Source of the DNA: Pseudohongiella sp.
GTDB lineage: Bacteria; Pseudomonadota; Gammaproteobacteria; Pseudomonadales; Pseudohongiellaceae
Reading direction: 5' to 3'
DNA: 64,000 nt
Assembly (NCBI GenBank): GCA_030651695.1
Contig: JAUSCD010000005.1
Span: 58,915 to 122,914, forward strand
Below are positions 27,797-37,862 of this stretch, piece after piece. A model generated the notes under the pieces. That model saw nothing but the letters and a program-made list of their open reading frames with translations, ran no database searches and was not told the origin of the DNA. Position 1 is the stretch's first letter. Each line of letters opens with the position of its first letter. The position numbers and the translations under genes were made by a program.

Positions 27797-27843
27797 GAGG
27801 GCTTGAGTGATTTTAGCTGTAATGGGTTTGACTGGAAAAAGAA

Positions 27844-28638
27844 ATGACTGAACAGACTTTGTCCGGAATCACCGTGTTACTGACACGACCTGTGGCGCAG
27901 TCGGCTACGCTGGCAGCAGCACTTGCAGCATTGGGCGCTAATGTGTGTGAGCTGCCGCTAATCGAGATTGAACCGGTTACAGACAGTGATGCCTGCGAAC
28001 AAATAAAATCCATGATTTTGAATCTGGATCATTACTATGCGGCGATATTTATCAGCACCAATGCAGCAAAAATCGGTATGGAATGGATAGACCGCTTCTG
28101 GCCGCAATTGCCAACTGGTTTGAGTGCGTACGCAGTGGGTCCGGGAACTGCGCAGGTCCTGAATGAATTCGACTGGCCGGTTTTCGTTTCCGACAAAGGT
28201 GTTACCAGTGAAGATCTTCTGGCACTGCCCGGACTGAGACAGGTTGAAGGCAAAAAAATAGCATTGTTTCGTGGTGTTGGTGGGCGGGAGTTGTTAGCTG
28301 AAACCTTGCGTGAACGCGGTGCTACTGTGGACTACCTTGAGCTGTATCACAGGCATACACCGCACTATTCTCAGCATGTACTTGCCGACCTCATACGCGA
28401 TCAGAATGTTAATGCGATTGTGGTAAGTAGTGCTCAGATTCTGGACGTGCTGTTGCATTCTCTGCATCAGGATACGGCAGAACTCCGGATTATCCCGCTC
28501 ATAGTTCCGTCCGAGCGGGTGCGGCAGCGGGCACTGGATGCCGGGTTGAATATTGTGATCAACGCGGGTGGTGCTGACGAAGCATCGGTAATAAAAAGTC
28601 TGCGGGCAATAGCGCCAGTGATCAAACCCAAAACCTGA
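27844..28638 (+). CDS. hemD: Uroporphyrinogen-III synthase
   Basis: 264 residues. Cyclises hydroxymethylbilane to uroporphyrinogen III. The family is poorly conserved, but the pattern fits: VLLTRPVAQSATLAAALAALG at the N-terminus, IFISTNAAKIGMEW, A-V-G-P-G-T-A, FRGVGGRELLAETLRERGA, and VVSSAQ in the second domain. Position directly after hemC and before hemX supports the call. ATG 27844 has a purine-rich GGAAAAAGA upstream. Confidence 0.93.
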   Translation: MTEQTLSGITVLLTRPVAQSATLAAALAALGANVCELPLIEIEPVTDSDACEQIKSMILNLDHYYAAIFISTNAAKIGMEWIDRFWPQLPTGLSAYAVGPGTAQVLNEFDWPVFVSDKGVTSEDLLALPGLRQVEGKKIALFRGVGGRELLAETLRERGATVDYLELYHRHTPHYSQHVLADLIRDQNVNAIVVSSAQILDVLLHSLHQDTAELRIIPLIVPSERVRQRALDAGLNIVINAGGADEASVIKSLRAIAPVIKPKT

Positions 28639-28686
28639 GCAGAGTAGATCTGGCTTGAAGATGAATTTCTGACGGAGTAAACCGAA

Positions 28687-30018
28687 GTGACTGACGAGCA
28701 GGCGAAAAAAGAAACAGGTGCAGCGCTGCCTCCGGCTGATGGCGAGACGTCAGTGCATACAGAGCAACAGAATTACGCCGATCCTCACGTGGTCTCAGCT
28801 GTCCCGAAAAATCATGCTCGCCGCTCCACACCGTGGTTGTTATGGCTCGTGGTAATTGCGCTGTGTGGTGCTCTGGGTGCTTTTTACTGGCAACAAACCC
28901 GCTTCAGTTTAAGTCAGTCGGCATCGTTGCAGACGGTGCAGGACGATAACCAGCAGCTGAGCGCAGCGTTAAGTACCGCGCGGGCCAGTATGCAAGCTGA
29001 GCTCCAGGAGCAGGTCAGTTTGATGCAAGCCAGTGCTGTATCACTTGAGCAGGCTTTGTCTGAACTGCAGACCATGGAGCAGCAGGACGAGCAGCGCATA
29101 CAAAGTCTGCAGCAACGTATTGAGCGGCAACTGCAGGATACCCGTACGCTGGTGACTGCGTTGCAAAGACAGGTCGCTGGTTTGCAGCAACGTGATACAC
29201 GCTGGGTAAATGCGGAAGCCGCTTACCTGATGCGTCTTGCCGAGCACAAACTGGTGCTGGAAAAAAATCCGCAGGCGGCTTTGCAGCTTCTGCGATCGGT
29301 TGATGTGTTATTACGCGATCAGTTGGATCCGCTGGCGCAGACTGCGCAGCAGAATCTTGCTCAGGATATATCTGCCATTCAGACGGTGCATATACCCGAC
29401 CGCTTTGCGCTGGCGCAACGAGTTACTGAACTTGCCTCAGTACTTGATAATGTTTCTGTAACAGGGGCGCGCCAGGCGGCCTATCAACAAGGTATAGGCC
29501 GCGCAAACGAGCAGACACCAGTGGTAGCTCAGGATCAAAGCTGGACTGCTGCTGTGATGAATCTTTTCCGCAGCATTTTTGTCTGGCGGCAGGCTGATCA
29601 GAATCCGCTGGAGTTCCTGCCGCCTGATCAGGAGGGTCTGCTCAAACTACAATTGCGATTGCAATTTGAGCAGGCGCGTCTGGCCGTGATTCAGGCAGAC
29701 CAGCGGTTATTTGAAGATTCTCTGGAGCAGGTGGCTGCCGGGTTACAGCGCTATTTCATGCAGGAGAGCGAAGTCGCCACACAGTTGCATGATGATGTGC
29801 AGGCGTTGGCAACTCAGAGTATTCAGGCCGATCTGCCGGATATTTCTGCAACACGAGCGTTGGTGGAACAGCTGCAGGGGGCTGATCCGGAATTGCAGTC
29901 GCAGCCCGTCCCGGCATCTTCTGGCGCGCCACAGACTGAACAAGCAACTCCGGTTGAAACTGTTGAACCGCCGGCGTCCGCACAGCCGTCTTCTGAACAA
30001 CAGGAGACTGATCAGTGA
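28687..30018 (+). CDS. hemX: HemX-like membrane protein of the heme operon
   Basis: 443 residues: cytoplasmic N-terminus, one membrane span at about 48-66 (W-L-L-W-L-V-V-I-A-L), then a long coiled-coil, Gln-rich periplasmic domain with repeated Q-x-x-V and R-W-V-N-A-E-A-A-Y-L-M-R-L-A-E-H-K, the HemX family signature. Often annotated as uroporphyrinogen-III C-methyltransferase, but it has no methyltransferase motif; a scaffold role is more likely (inference). Start is GTG 28687. It overlaps hemY by 4 nt. The C-terminal 40 residues are low-complexity Pro/Gln/Thr. Confidence 0.88.
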   Translation: MTDEQAKKETGAALPPADGETSVHTEQQNYADPHVVSAVPKNHARRSTPWLLWLVVIALCGALGAFYWQQTRFSLSQSASLQTVQDDNQQLSAALSTARASMQAELQEQVSLMQASAVSLEQALSELQTMEQQDEQRIQSLQQRIERQLQDTRTLVTALQRQVAGLQQRDTRWVNAEAAYLMRLAEHKLVLEKNPQAALQLLRSVDVLLRDQLDPLAQTAQQNLAQDISAIQTVHIPDRFALAQRVTELASVLDNVSVTGARQAAYQQGIGRANEQTPVVAQDQSWTAAVMNLFRSIFVWRQADQNPLEFLPPDQEGLLKLQLRLQFEQARLAVIQADQRLFEDSLEQVAAGLQRYFMQESEVATQLHDDVQALATQSIQADLPDISATRALVEQLQGADPELQSQPVPASSGAPQTEQATPVETVEPPASAQPSSEQQETDQ

Positions 30019-30263
30019 AAAAAATTCTTATACTCAGTCTGCTTGCAATGAGCGCAGGCCTGCTGCTGGCGCTGCAGCTCGCCAAAGATCCCGGTTACGT
30101 TTTGATTGCATACAGCGGCTGGACGTTCGAGACCAGCCTGTTTGCGTTATTGATACTGATTGTGTTGATTGTGATCGCACTGCGGCTGGTTTATTTGTTG
30201 CTGGCCTGGTTGAATCCTTTGCGGTTTTTCAGGTCGTCCAACAAGAACACGAACACTCAGTAA
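30015..30263 (+). CDS. hemY: HemY reduced to its N-terminal membrane domain
   Basis: 82 residues. The HemY_N pattern is clear: two membrane segments (about 3-23 and 40-66) around DPGYVLIAYSGWTFETSLF. Full-length HemY is about 400 residues with a large TPR domain; here the frame stops after NPLRFFRSSNKNTNTQ and only 118 bp separate it from the convergent ubiD gene, so the TPR part is gone, not merely out of frame. Either a truncated remnant or a natural short form; the start still overlaps hemX (ATGA-type), so it should be translated. Confidence 0.8.
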   Translation: MKKILILSLLAMSAGLLLALQLAKDPGYVLIAYSGWTFETSLFALLILIVLIVIALRLVYLLLAWLNPLRFFRSSNKNTNTQ

Positions 30264-30293
30264 AAACTCTTGGCTTGGCACAGTCATTGAACA

Positions 30294-30407
30294 GGGTGGG
30301 GCGGCGATGCTACGCTCCGCTGCCCCGCCCGGATGGCACCAGTCCCAAGGGTGGCATGTATCGATACATACCATCCCGATCTCAGATACCCAGCTGATCC
30401 CAGAGTT
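30294..30407. terminator. Hairpins between hemY and ubiD
   Basis: Two stem-loops lie between the convergent genes: a GC-rich one (GGGGCGGCG near 30300 with CGCTGCCCC near 30320) and one built on the palindrome ATGTATCGATACAT (30356-30369), extended by GGGTGGC / ACCATCCC. Neither has a good T run. They are likely transcription-end structures for one or both operons. Confidence 0.45.
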
Positions 30408-31845
30408 CATCCACGCGTTTTTTTACGTCGGCATCCATCACTATCGGCGTGCCCCATTCGCGTGTTGTTTCACCGGGCCACTTGTTGGTGGCGTCCATAC
30501 CGATCTTTGAGCCGAGCCCGGAAACCGGTGACGCAAAATCCAGATAATCAATTGGCGTATTCTCAATAAGTACTGTGTCGCGCGCCGGATCCATGCGTGT
30601 GGTCATGGCCCAGATTACGTCATTCCAGTCGCGGATATTTACATCGTCGTCGGTGACAATCACAAACTTTGTGTACATGAACTGACGCAGGAACGACCAC
30701 ACGCCCATCATTACGCGCTTGGCGTGACCGGGATATTGTTTGCGAATGCTGACAATCGCGAGTCGGTATGAGCAGCCTTCCGGCGGCAGATAAAAATCGA
30801 TAATTTCCGGATACTGTTTTTGTAGCAAAGGCACAAAAACTTCATTGAGCGCCACGCCCAGCATCGCCGGTTCATCCGGTGGACGACCAGTGTAGGTGCT
30901 GTGATAAATCGGGTCTTTGCGATGGGTGATTTTTTTTACGGTGAACACCGGGAATTTATCGACCTCGTTGTAGTAACCTGTGTGATCGCCGAACGGGCCT
31001 TCATCGGCCATGTCATTTGCTTCGATCACGCCTTCAAGCACAATCTCTGCGCTGGCAGGCACCTGCAGGTTATTAGTCAGGCAGTTGATCACTTCTGTTT
31101 TGCTGCCGCGCAGCAAGCCTGCAAAAGCATATTCAGACAGTGTGTCCGGAATCGGAGTTACAGTGGCAAGAATTGTAGCGGGATCAGCACCGATCGCAAT
31201 AGAAACAGGAAATGGTTCCCCCGGATACTTTAGCTGCCAGTCACGGAAATCCAGCGCGCCGCCGCGGTGGGATAACCAACGCATGATCAGCCGGTTTTTG
31301 CCAATTACCTGCATGCGATAAATGCCCAGATTCTGCCGGTCTTTTTCCGGACCACGGGTAATCACCAGCGGCCAGGTTACCAACGGGCCGGCGTCGCCGG
31401 GCCAGCAGGTTTGAACGGGGAGAAACGAAAGATCTACGTCTTCTTCATTGATCACCACATCCTGGCACGGCGCAGATTTGCGCACGGTAGGCGCAATATT
31501 CAGCACCTGTTTCCAGGTAGGCAGATTTTCCCAAAGATCACGCCAGCCTTTGGGCGGCGTCGGCTCTTTCAGGAATGCCATCAGCTTGCCAACGTCACGC
31601 AGTCCCTGCACATCCTGTTGTCCCATCGCCAGCGCAATGCGCCTCGTGTTGCCAAACAGATTGCCCAGCAACGGCACTTTTGAACCTATTGGATTTTCAA
31701 ACAACAAGGCCGGGCCACCGGCGCGCAGCGTACGGTCACAAATCTCCGTGATTTCCAGATTGGGATCCACCGGTACGGTGATGCGTTTCAGCTCACCTTC
31801 CGCTTCCAGCAGCGCAATAAACTCACGAAGATCTTTGAATGACAT
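30382..31845 (-). CDS. ubiD: UbiD family 4-hydroxy-3-polyprenylbenzoate decarboxylase
   Basis: 487 residues, matching E. coli UbiD in length and sequence: [20 protein letters not shown] at the start, [36 protein letters not shown] carrying a catalytic Glu, and [17 protein letters not shown] near the C-terminus. It removes the carboxyl group from the polyprenylated ring in ubiquinone synthesis, using prenylated FMN made by UbiX (not in the window). Monocistronic by position. Confidence 0.96.
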   Translation of the reverse strand: MSFKDLREFIALLEAEGELKRITVPVDPNLEITEICDRTLRAGGPALLFENPIGSKVPLLGNLFGNTRRIALAMGQQDVQGLRDVGKLMAFLKEPTPPKGWRDLWENLPTWKQVLNIAPTVRKSAPCQDVVINEEDVDLSFLPVQTCWPGDAGPLVTWPLVITRGPEKDRQNLGIYRMQVIGKNRLIMRWLSHRGGALDFRDWQLKYPGEPFPVSIAIGADPATILATVTPIPDTLSEYAFAGLLRGSKTEVINCLTNNLQVPASAEIVLEGVIEANDMADEGPFGDHTGYYNEVDKFPVFTVKKITHRKDPIYHSTYTGRPPDEPAMLGVALNEVFVPLLQKQYPEIIDFYLPPEGCSYRLAIVSIRKQYPGHAKRVMMGVWSFLRQFMYTKFVIVTDDDVNIRDWNDVIWAMTTRMDPARDTVLIENTPIDYLDFASPVSGLGSKIGMDATNKWPGETTREWGTPIVMDADVKKRVDELWDQLGI

Positions 31846-31985
31846 AAGCGGTTTTCCTTCTATTCACAAAACGACAAACTTGGACCAACAAGAGACCCTG
31901 TATCAAGCGGCAACGTTTCTGCGATCGGCTGTTTGTTCTACGCTTTTAAAATAAAAAAAGATTTTTTGTTTTTATTTCTAAGTGT

Positions 31986-32129
31986 AACGGAAGTGATTTA
32001 AGCGTAGTCGAGGCAGCAATAGCGAGGCAAAAAAGGCCGGACGAGCGCAGTTTACAAATCGTAAATGAGCATCGGCCGGCCTTTTTTAACGAAGCTAGTG
32101 CAACGACGATAGCTTAAATCACTTCCGTT
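31986..32129. repeat. Foldback duplicating the 3' end of rho
   Basis: The 18 bp AACGGAAGTGATTTAAGC at 31986-32003 is an exact inverted copy of 32112-32129, which contains the last two codons and stop of rho plus 8 bp beyond. A bidirectional terminator sits between the arms. The outer arms therefore repeat coding DNA, so the downstream copy must have arisen from the gene. No gene lies in 31846-32118. Confidence 0.85.
32029..32087. terminator. Bidirectional intrinsic terminator after rho
   Basis: AAAAAAGGCCGG (32029-32040) pairs with CCGGCCTTTTTT (32076-32087), giving a GC-rich stem with A and T tracts so that it can stop transcription in both directions. The loop contains a further hairpin, TTTAC...GTAAA. 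It lies 31 bp beyond the rho stop. Confidence 0.85.
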
Positions 32130-33378
32130 TCATGGCGTTGAAGAAGTCTTCGTTGGTCTTGCTGTCTTTCAGCTTGTCGAGGATAAACTCCGCCGCCTGC
32201 ACATCTTCCATCGTTGCCAGAATCTTGCGCAGAATCCACATGCGTTGCAGTTCTTCTTCGCCAGTCAGCAGCTCTTCGCGACGTGTGCCTGAACGACGTA
32301 CGTTCATGGCCGGGTAAATTCGCTTCTCGGCAATTTTGCGGTCAAGATGGATTTCCATATTGCCCGTGCCCTTGAATTCTTCGTAGATCACTTCGTCCAT
32401 TTTCGAACCGGTTTCAACCAGTGCTGTGGCGATAATGGTCAGGCTGCCGCCTTCTTCCAGATTACGTGCGGCGCCAAAGAAACGCTTTGGTCGTTCAAGT
32501 GCGTGTGCATCCACACCACCGGTCAACACTTTGCCCGATGAGGGCACAATGGTGTTGTATGCGCGTGCCAGACGGGTGATGGAATCGAGCAGAATTACGA
32601 CGTCTTCTTTGTGTTCGACAAGGCGCTTGGCCTTCTCAATTACCATCTCGGCGACTTGCACGTGACGGGCAGGCGGTTCATCAAAAGTACTGGCTACAAC
32701 TTCGCCGCGCACGGAGCGCTGCATGTCAGTTACTTCTTCAGGACGTTCGTCGATCAGCAATACGATCAGACGGCATTCAGGATTATTGCGGGTAATGGAT
32801 TGCGCGATGTTCTGCAGCAACAGGGTTTTACCGGCTTTGGGCGGCGATACAATCAAACCACGCTGACCTTTGCCGATGGGCGCTGTCAGGTCAATGATAC
32901 GGGCGCTGAGGTCTTCGGTGCTGCCATTACCCAGTTCCAGGCGCAGGCGCTCTGTGGGGAACAACGGAGTCAGGTTTTCGAAGAGAATTTTTTGTTTGGA
33001 GTTTTCGGGTTTTGCGAAGTTGACTTCAGAGATCTTCAGCAGAGCAAAATATCGTTCACCTTCTTTGGGTGGGCGAATCTTGCCGGAGATCGTATCACCG
33101 GTACGCAGGTTGAACCTGCGGATCTGGCTGGGCGATACATAAATATCGTCGGGTCCGGCCAGGTAGGATGAGTCCGACGATCGCAGGAATCCGAAGCCAT
33201 CCTGCAGAATTTCCAGAACGCCGTCACCACTGATGTCCTCGCCGTTTTTGGCGTGTTTTTTCAGGATGGCAAAGATGATGTCTTGCTTGCGGGTGCGGGA
33301 GAGGTTTTCAAGCCCCATTTCCTGTGCTCTTTCAAGCAGTTGGGCAATGGGTTGCTTTTTCAGATCAGTTAGATTCAT
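32119..33378 (-). CDS. rho: Transcription termination factor Rho
   Basis: 419 residues, the standard length. Hexameric RNA-dependent ATPase that ends transcription. N-terminal RNA-binding domain with [14 protein letters not shown]; ATPase core with Walker [21 protein letters not shown] (Walker B) and GGVDAHAL (Q/R-loop region). It follows trxA on the same strand, as in Pseudomonas, with a leader of about 290 bp between them. Confidence 0.98.
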   Translation of the reverse strand: MNLTDLKKQPIAQLLERAQEMGLENLSRTRKQDIIFAILKKHAKNGEDISGDGVLEILQDGFGFLRSSDSSYLAGPDDIYVSPSQIRRFNLRTGDTISGKIRPPKEGERYFALLKISEVNFAKPENSKQKILFENLTPLFPTERLRLELGNGSTEDLSARIIDLTAPIGKGQRGLIVSPPKAGKTLLLQNIAQSITRNNPECRLIVLLIDERPEEVTDMQRSVRGEVVASTFDEPPARHVQVAEMVIEKAKRLVEHKEDVVILLDSITRLARAYNTIVPSSGKVLTGGVDAHALERPKRFFGAARNLEEGGSLTIIATALVETGSKMDEVIYEEFKGTGNMEIHLDRKIAEKRIYPAMNVRRSGTRREELLTGEEELQRMWILRKILATMEDVQAAEFILDKLKDSKTNEDFFNAMKRK

Positions 33379-33672
33379 AGGCTAGAGTTTAAGTAAGGTT
33401 TGGGTACAGGAAATCTGTAACGGACAACACAGCCGGAGCAAGAAATAACAACGATGTTGATGCAGGCTGAGGTGCCGATCGGGTTAAAAGAATAAGAATT
33501 TTGGATAAAGTCAGTCGGGTATGAGACTGGAATCCGCGCCGTCTTTAACGGGGATGCGGCTGAATATAATTGCTCAGTCTCCGGCTGTCTACAAAAATTT
33601 GCATCTTTGTGTGTCACTCAGGTTTTAAGTGTCCCCGGAACAGGGTTATTCCGGGGATACAGGCCTGTTTAT
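33379..33672 (-). promoter_or_regulatory. rho leader / trxA-rho intergenic region
   Basis: About 290 bp with no clear gene. E. coli rho has a long autoregulated leader, so this may be similar. An open frame of 80 codons (33375-33617, GTG start) ends on the rho start codon with an ATGA overlap, but it has no ribosome binding site and a non-protein-like composition. A trxA-end hairpin lies at 33632-33657. Confidence 0.4.
33632..33657 (-). terminator. Hairpin downstream of trxA
   Basis: TCCCCGGAA (33632-33640) pairs with TTCCGGGGA (33649-33657) around an 8-nt loop, 16 bp past the trxA stop. It lacks a strong T run on the trxA strand, so it may only partly stop transcription and allow some read-through into rho. 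Confidence 0.6.
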
Positions 33673-33999
33673 TCAGATCACGCTGTCAATAAACGCAGCC
33701 AGCTGTGACTTGGAAAGAGCACCTACCTTGGTGCCTGCAACCTGGCCGTCTTTGAAAACGATCAGCGTCGGAATGCCGCGCACGCCAAATTTAGGTGCGG
33801 TCTGGGTATTTGAGTCGACATTCAATTTGCAGATCTTCAGGCGACCATCATAGTCGTCTGCCAGTTCATCCAGAACCGGGGCGATCATTTTGCAGGGGCC
33901 GCACCATTCTGCCCAGAAGTCGACCATCACGGGGCCGTCGGCTTTGAGAACGTCTTGCTCGAAACTTGCATCAGTGATGTGAACGATTTTGTCGCCCAT
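33673..33999 (-). CDS. trxA: Thioredoxin
   Basis: 108 residues. Cytoplasmic dithiol reductase with active site W-A-E-W-C-G-P-C-K and the cis-Pro region R-G-I-P-T-L-I-V-F. Length and sequence are those of TrxA (thioredoxin 1). AAGGAA precedes the ATG. In Pseudomonas ppx and ppk lie between trxA and hemB; here that interval is 486 bp of non-coding DNA filled by two foldback elements. Confidence 0.97.
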   Translation of the reverse strand: MGDKIVHITDASFEQDVLKADGPVMVDFWAEWCGPCKMIAPVLDELADDYDGRLKICKLNVDSNTQTAPKFGVRGIPTLIVFKDGQVAGTKVGALSKSQLAAFIDSVI

Positions 34000-34178
34000 A
34001 GGAACATTCCTTCAATGTTAGGTCAGGGTAAGCATCAGGCGGGAAGCTAGAGGGGCTTAGTGACTTCGGTTGCCAGTAAAGTGTGTCGGTTAATGCCAGC
34101 TTTACGGGGCTGGCGGGTCTTGGTGTCTATCATAAGGCCTAAAAATCTGGTTTCAAGTGCTTCTTTTGGGACGGTGGT

Positions 34179-34277
34179 GGCGGAGACAGGCAGCGGGGAT
34201 CGGGAGGTTCCTCACAACGACGCTGCGCGTCTGATTGTTGTTCGCTCACCTCCCGATCCCCGCTGCCTGTCTCCGCC
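34179..34277. repeat. Foldback element 2, between trxA and hemB
   Basis: Perfect 30-bp arms at 34179-34208 and 34248-34277 flank a 39-nt core (34209-34247). The core contains its own small stem GACGC / GCGTC. The same core, with different arms, is in foldback 1; a related core is in foldback 3. Open frames through it are side effects of the symmetry. It is the uninterrupted reference copy. Confidence 0.9.
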
Positions 34278-34360
34278 TCGGCTACCTCCATCCTTTCTGC
34301 GCTGCAACATCCATCTGGCACAAGCCCTGCGGCAGTCGGGAATAACCACTACATTGGCAA

Positions 34361-34444
34361 GTCAGGTGGGCGGCCGGAGGTGAGCGACGCACAATAAAGA
34401 CGCCGCTGGCGTCGTCCTGAGGACCCTCCGGCCGCCCACCTGAC
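34361..34444. repeat. Foldback element 3, downstream of hemB
   Basis: Perfect 20-bp arms (34361-34380 and 34425-34444) enclose a 44-nt core lying in the opposite orientation to that of foldback 2. The inner stem is GACGCC / GGCGTC, with paired changes relative to GACGC / GCGTC. Outside the perfect arms, complementarity continues imperfectly to about 34326 and 34480, close to the hemB stop. The stretch 34000-34485 contains only these two elements and the trxA promoter region. Confidence 0.85.
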
Positions 34445-34485
34445 CTACCACTGCAATAAAACCCGATTGCCGCAGAGCGGGACAG

Positions 34486-35547
<1,062 letters not shown>

Positions 35548-35652
35548 TCACAGCGTTCCGGGCGATTGAATCAAGGCGCCAGTTGTTGCCAGTGTTGTGC
35601 GCCCTGCGGGTGCGCCGGAGCAGCATACGCAAATAAGAAAACCGGGAGAATC

Positions 35653-37788
35653 ATGAATAAAGCAAGGATTGTGCTGCTCGCTCTTTTAGTGGCGGCAGTT
35701 GTGTTGTACATCACGTTTGATCTGGGACAGTACCTGACGCTGGCCTACGCCCAGTCCCAGCTTGAGACCTTGCGCGAATTCAGTCGCAACAATTTTGCAT
35801 TAAGTGCAGGTCTGTTTTTTGCCGGTTATGTGATTGTCACCGCGCTGTCTATTCCGGGTGCAGCCATCATGACTTTGCTCGGCGGCGCCATTTTTGGTTT
35901 GGGCTGGGGCTTGCTGCTGGTGTCGTTTGCCAGCACTCTGGGCGCAACTCTGGCATTTCTGGCATCACGATTGTTGCTGCGTGACTACGTGCAGAGCAAA
36001 TTTGGCGGCTCCTTAAAAACCGTGAATGCCGGTGTTGAGCGCGACGGTGCTTTCTATCTGTTTACTTTGCGTATGATTCCGGTTTTCCCTTTTTTCCTGA
36101 TCAATCTGGTGATGGGGCTGACGCCCATCAGGACTTTCACGTTTTTCTGGGTCAGCCAGACTGGCATGTTGTTGGGCACGGCAGTTTATGTGAATGCCGG
36201 TGTTGAATTGGGCCAGCTCAGTTCTTTGTCGGGTTTGTTGAGCGGGTCACTGATTCTGTCCTTTGTACTGCTGGCGTTGCTGCCATGGGCAGGTAAGCTG
36301 GTCATCAACACCATCAAACGTAACCGTTTGGCAAAAGCCTACAAACGACCGAAAAAATTTGACGCAAATCTGGTTGTTATCGGTGCCGGATCCGGTGGCC
36401 TGGTGGCCTCAATTATCGCAGCCGGCGCCAAAGCTAAGGTCATCCTGATTGAAAAGCACAAAATGGGTGGCGACTGCCTGAATACCGGCTGCGTCCCCAG
36501 TAAAACACTGATTAGCAGCGCCAAGGTCGCTGAAACTATTCGCCAGGCAGAATCTTTTGGTATTCGCAACGCCAGCGGAACTGTGGACTTTGCGGCAGTG
36601 ATGGAGCGGGTTCAGGGCGTAATCAAAACTATTGAGCCCCATGATTCTGTTGAACGCTTCACCGGGCTGGGCGTGGAATGTGTGCTGGGTGAAGCATTTA
36701 TCCGGTCGCCCTGGGAAGTAGAGGTCGATGGCCGTGTGATCGCTACCCGGGCGATTATTGTCGCCACCGGTGCGAGGCCGTTTATTCCGGAAGTACCGGG
36801 ATTGTCAGCCATACCCTACCTGCACTCGGACAACATCTGGGAAATCCGTGAACTGCCCGAACGATTGCTGGTGCTTGGCGGTGGTCCGATCGGCTGTGAG
36901 CTGGCGCAAAGTTTTGCGCGCCTGGGCTCTGAAGTCAGCATGCTGGATCGGGCAGACAGATTGATGGCGCGCGAAGACATAGAAGCAACGACGTTAATTG
37001 AAGAGAAGTTCCGCAATCAGGGTATCAGGCTCTTGCTTGCTCATGAGATGCAGCATTTCGGCTCCGATGCTGAAGGCAATTTCCTTGTAAGTAGGACAGC
37101 AGATGGCGCTGAGCACACTACCCGCTTTGATAAAGTGCTGGTGGCGTTGGGTCGTAAAGCCAACGTGGAAGGCTTTGGTCTGGAACACCTGAAGATGCCT
37201 CTGACGCCTCAGGGTTCGATACAGGTGAATGAAGCCATGCAGACGGCGTACCCCAGCATTTTCGCTTGTGGTGATGTGGCAGGTCCTTATCAGTTCACAC
37301 ATATGGCCTCGTTTCAGGCCTGGTATGCCACATTAAACGCACTGGCAGGTGGTCTGAAGACCTTCCGCGCCAACTATCGGGTGGTGCCGCGTGCAACTTT
37401 TACTGATCCGGAAGTCGCGCGAGTTGGTCTTAATGAACAGGAAGCCAAAGAGCAGGGCATTGCGTACGAGTTGACGCAGTACAATCTCGATCATCTGGAT
37501 CGCGCGCTGGCTGATGGCCATGCCTATGGTTTTATCAAAATTCTGACAGTGCCGGGCTCGGACAAAATACTGGGCGTCACTATGGTGGGCCCGCAGGCCG
37601 GGGAGCTGATTGGCAGTTTTGTATTTGCCATGACACACAATCTGGGATTGAAGAAAATCGGAGGGACTACTCACATTTATCCGACAATGCTGGAGGCAAA
37701 CCGGTTTGCTGCCAATGCCTGGCGTAGTGCCCGGGTTCCTAAGAAGCTGTTACCGTGGGCAGAGAAGTTTTTCCGCTGGAGACTGTGA
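35653..37788 (+). CDS. DedA/TVP38-type membrane protein fused to a pyridine nucleotide-disulfide oxidoreductase
   Basis: 711 residues. Residues 1-225 are a TVP38/TMEM64 (VTT/DedA) membrane domain: ALSIPGAAIMTLLGGAIFG, a G-x-x-x-A rich span and RMIPVFPFFLINLVMGLT. From 237 a flavoprotein of the mercuric reductase/dihydrolipoamide dehydrogenase family follows: FAD loop 244-249 (GAGSGG), redox pair Cys275/Cys280 in GGDCLNTGCVPSK, NAD loop G-G-G-P-I-G-C-E-L and GDVAGPYQFTHMA. The C-terminal mercury-binding Cys pair of MerA is absent. The fusion suggests electrons from NAD(P)H used at the membrane; substrate unknown. ATG 35653 has GGGAG upstream; the frame opens at 35566. Confidence 0.88.
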   Translation: MNKARIVLLALLVAAVVLYITFDLGQYLTLAYAQSQLETLREFSRNNFALSAGLFFAGYVIVTALSIPGAAIMTLLGGAIFGLGWGLLLVSFASTLGATLAFLASRLLLRDYVQSKFGGSLKTVNAGVERDGAFYLFTLRMIPVFPFFLINLVMGLTPIRTFTFFWVSQTGMLLGTAVYVNAGVELGQLSSLSGLLSGSLILSFVLLALLPWAGKLVINTIKRNRLAKAYKRPKKFDANLVVIGAGSGGLVASIIAAGAKAKVILIEKHKMGGDCLNTGCVPSKTLISSAKVAETIRQAESFGIRNASGTVDFAAVMERVQGVIKTIEPHDSVERFTGLGVECVLGEAFIRSPWEVEVDGRVIATRAIIVATGARPFIPEVPGLSAIPYLHSDNIWEIRELPERLLVLGGGPIGCELAQSFARLGSEVSMLDRADRLMAREDIEATTLIEEKFRNQGIRLLLAHEMQHFGSDAEGNFLVSRTADGAEHTTRFDKVLVALGRKANVEGFGLEHLKMPLTPQGSIQVNEAMQTAYPSIFACGDVAGPYQFTHMASFQAWYATLNALAGGLKTFRANYRVVPRATFTDPEVARVGLNEQEAKEQGIAYELTQYNLDHLDRALADGHAYGFIKILTVPGSDKILGVTMVGPQAGELIGSFVFAMTHNLGLKKIGGTTHIYPTMLEANRFAANAWRSARVPKKLLPWAEKFFRWRL

Positions 37789-37862
37789 GCAGACAGGCCG
37801 GGAGCTGGGCGGAGCTGCCTTGAGAGCAGCCCCCGTTTTTGTATCATTTATCTTTGTGCTAT

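Noticed and set aside
33375..33617. 80-codon open frame ending on the rho start codon (ATGA overlap)
   Set aside because: GTG start without ribosome binding site and no protein-like pattern; kept only as a note in the rho leader. Conservation in relatives would revive it.
34139..34321. 60-codon frame across foldback 2
   Set aside because: Its mirrored composition is a by-product of the inverted repeat.
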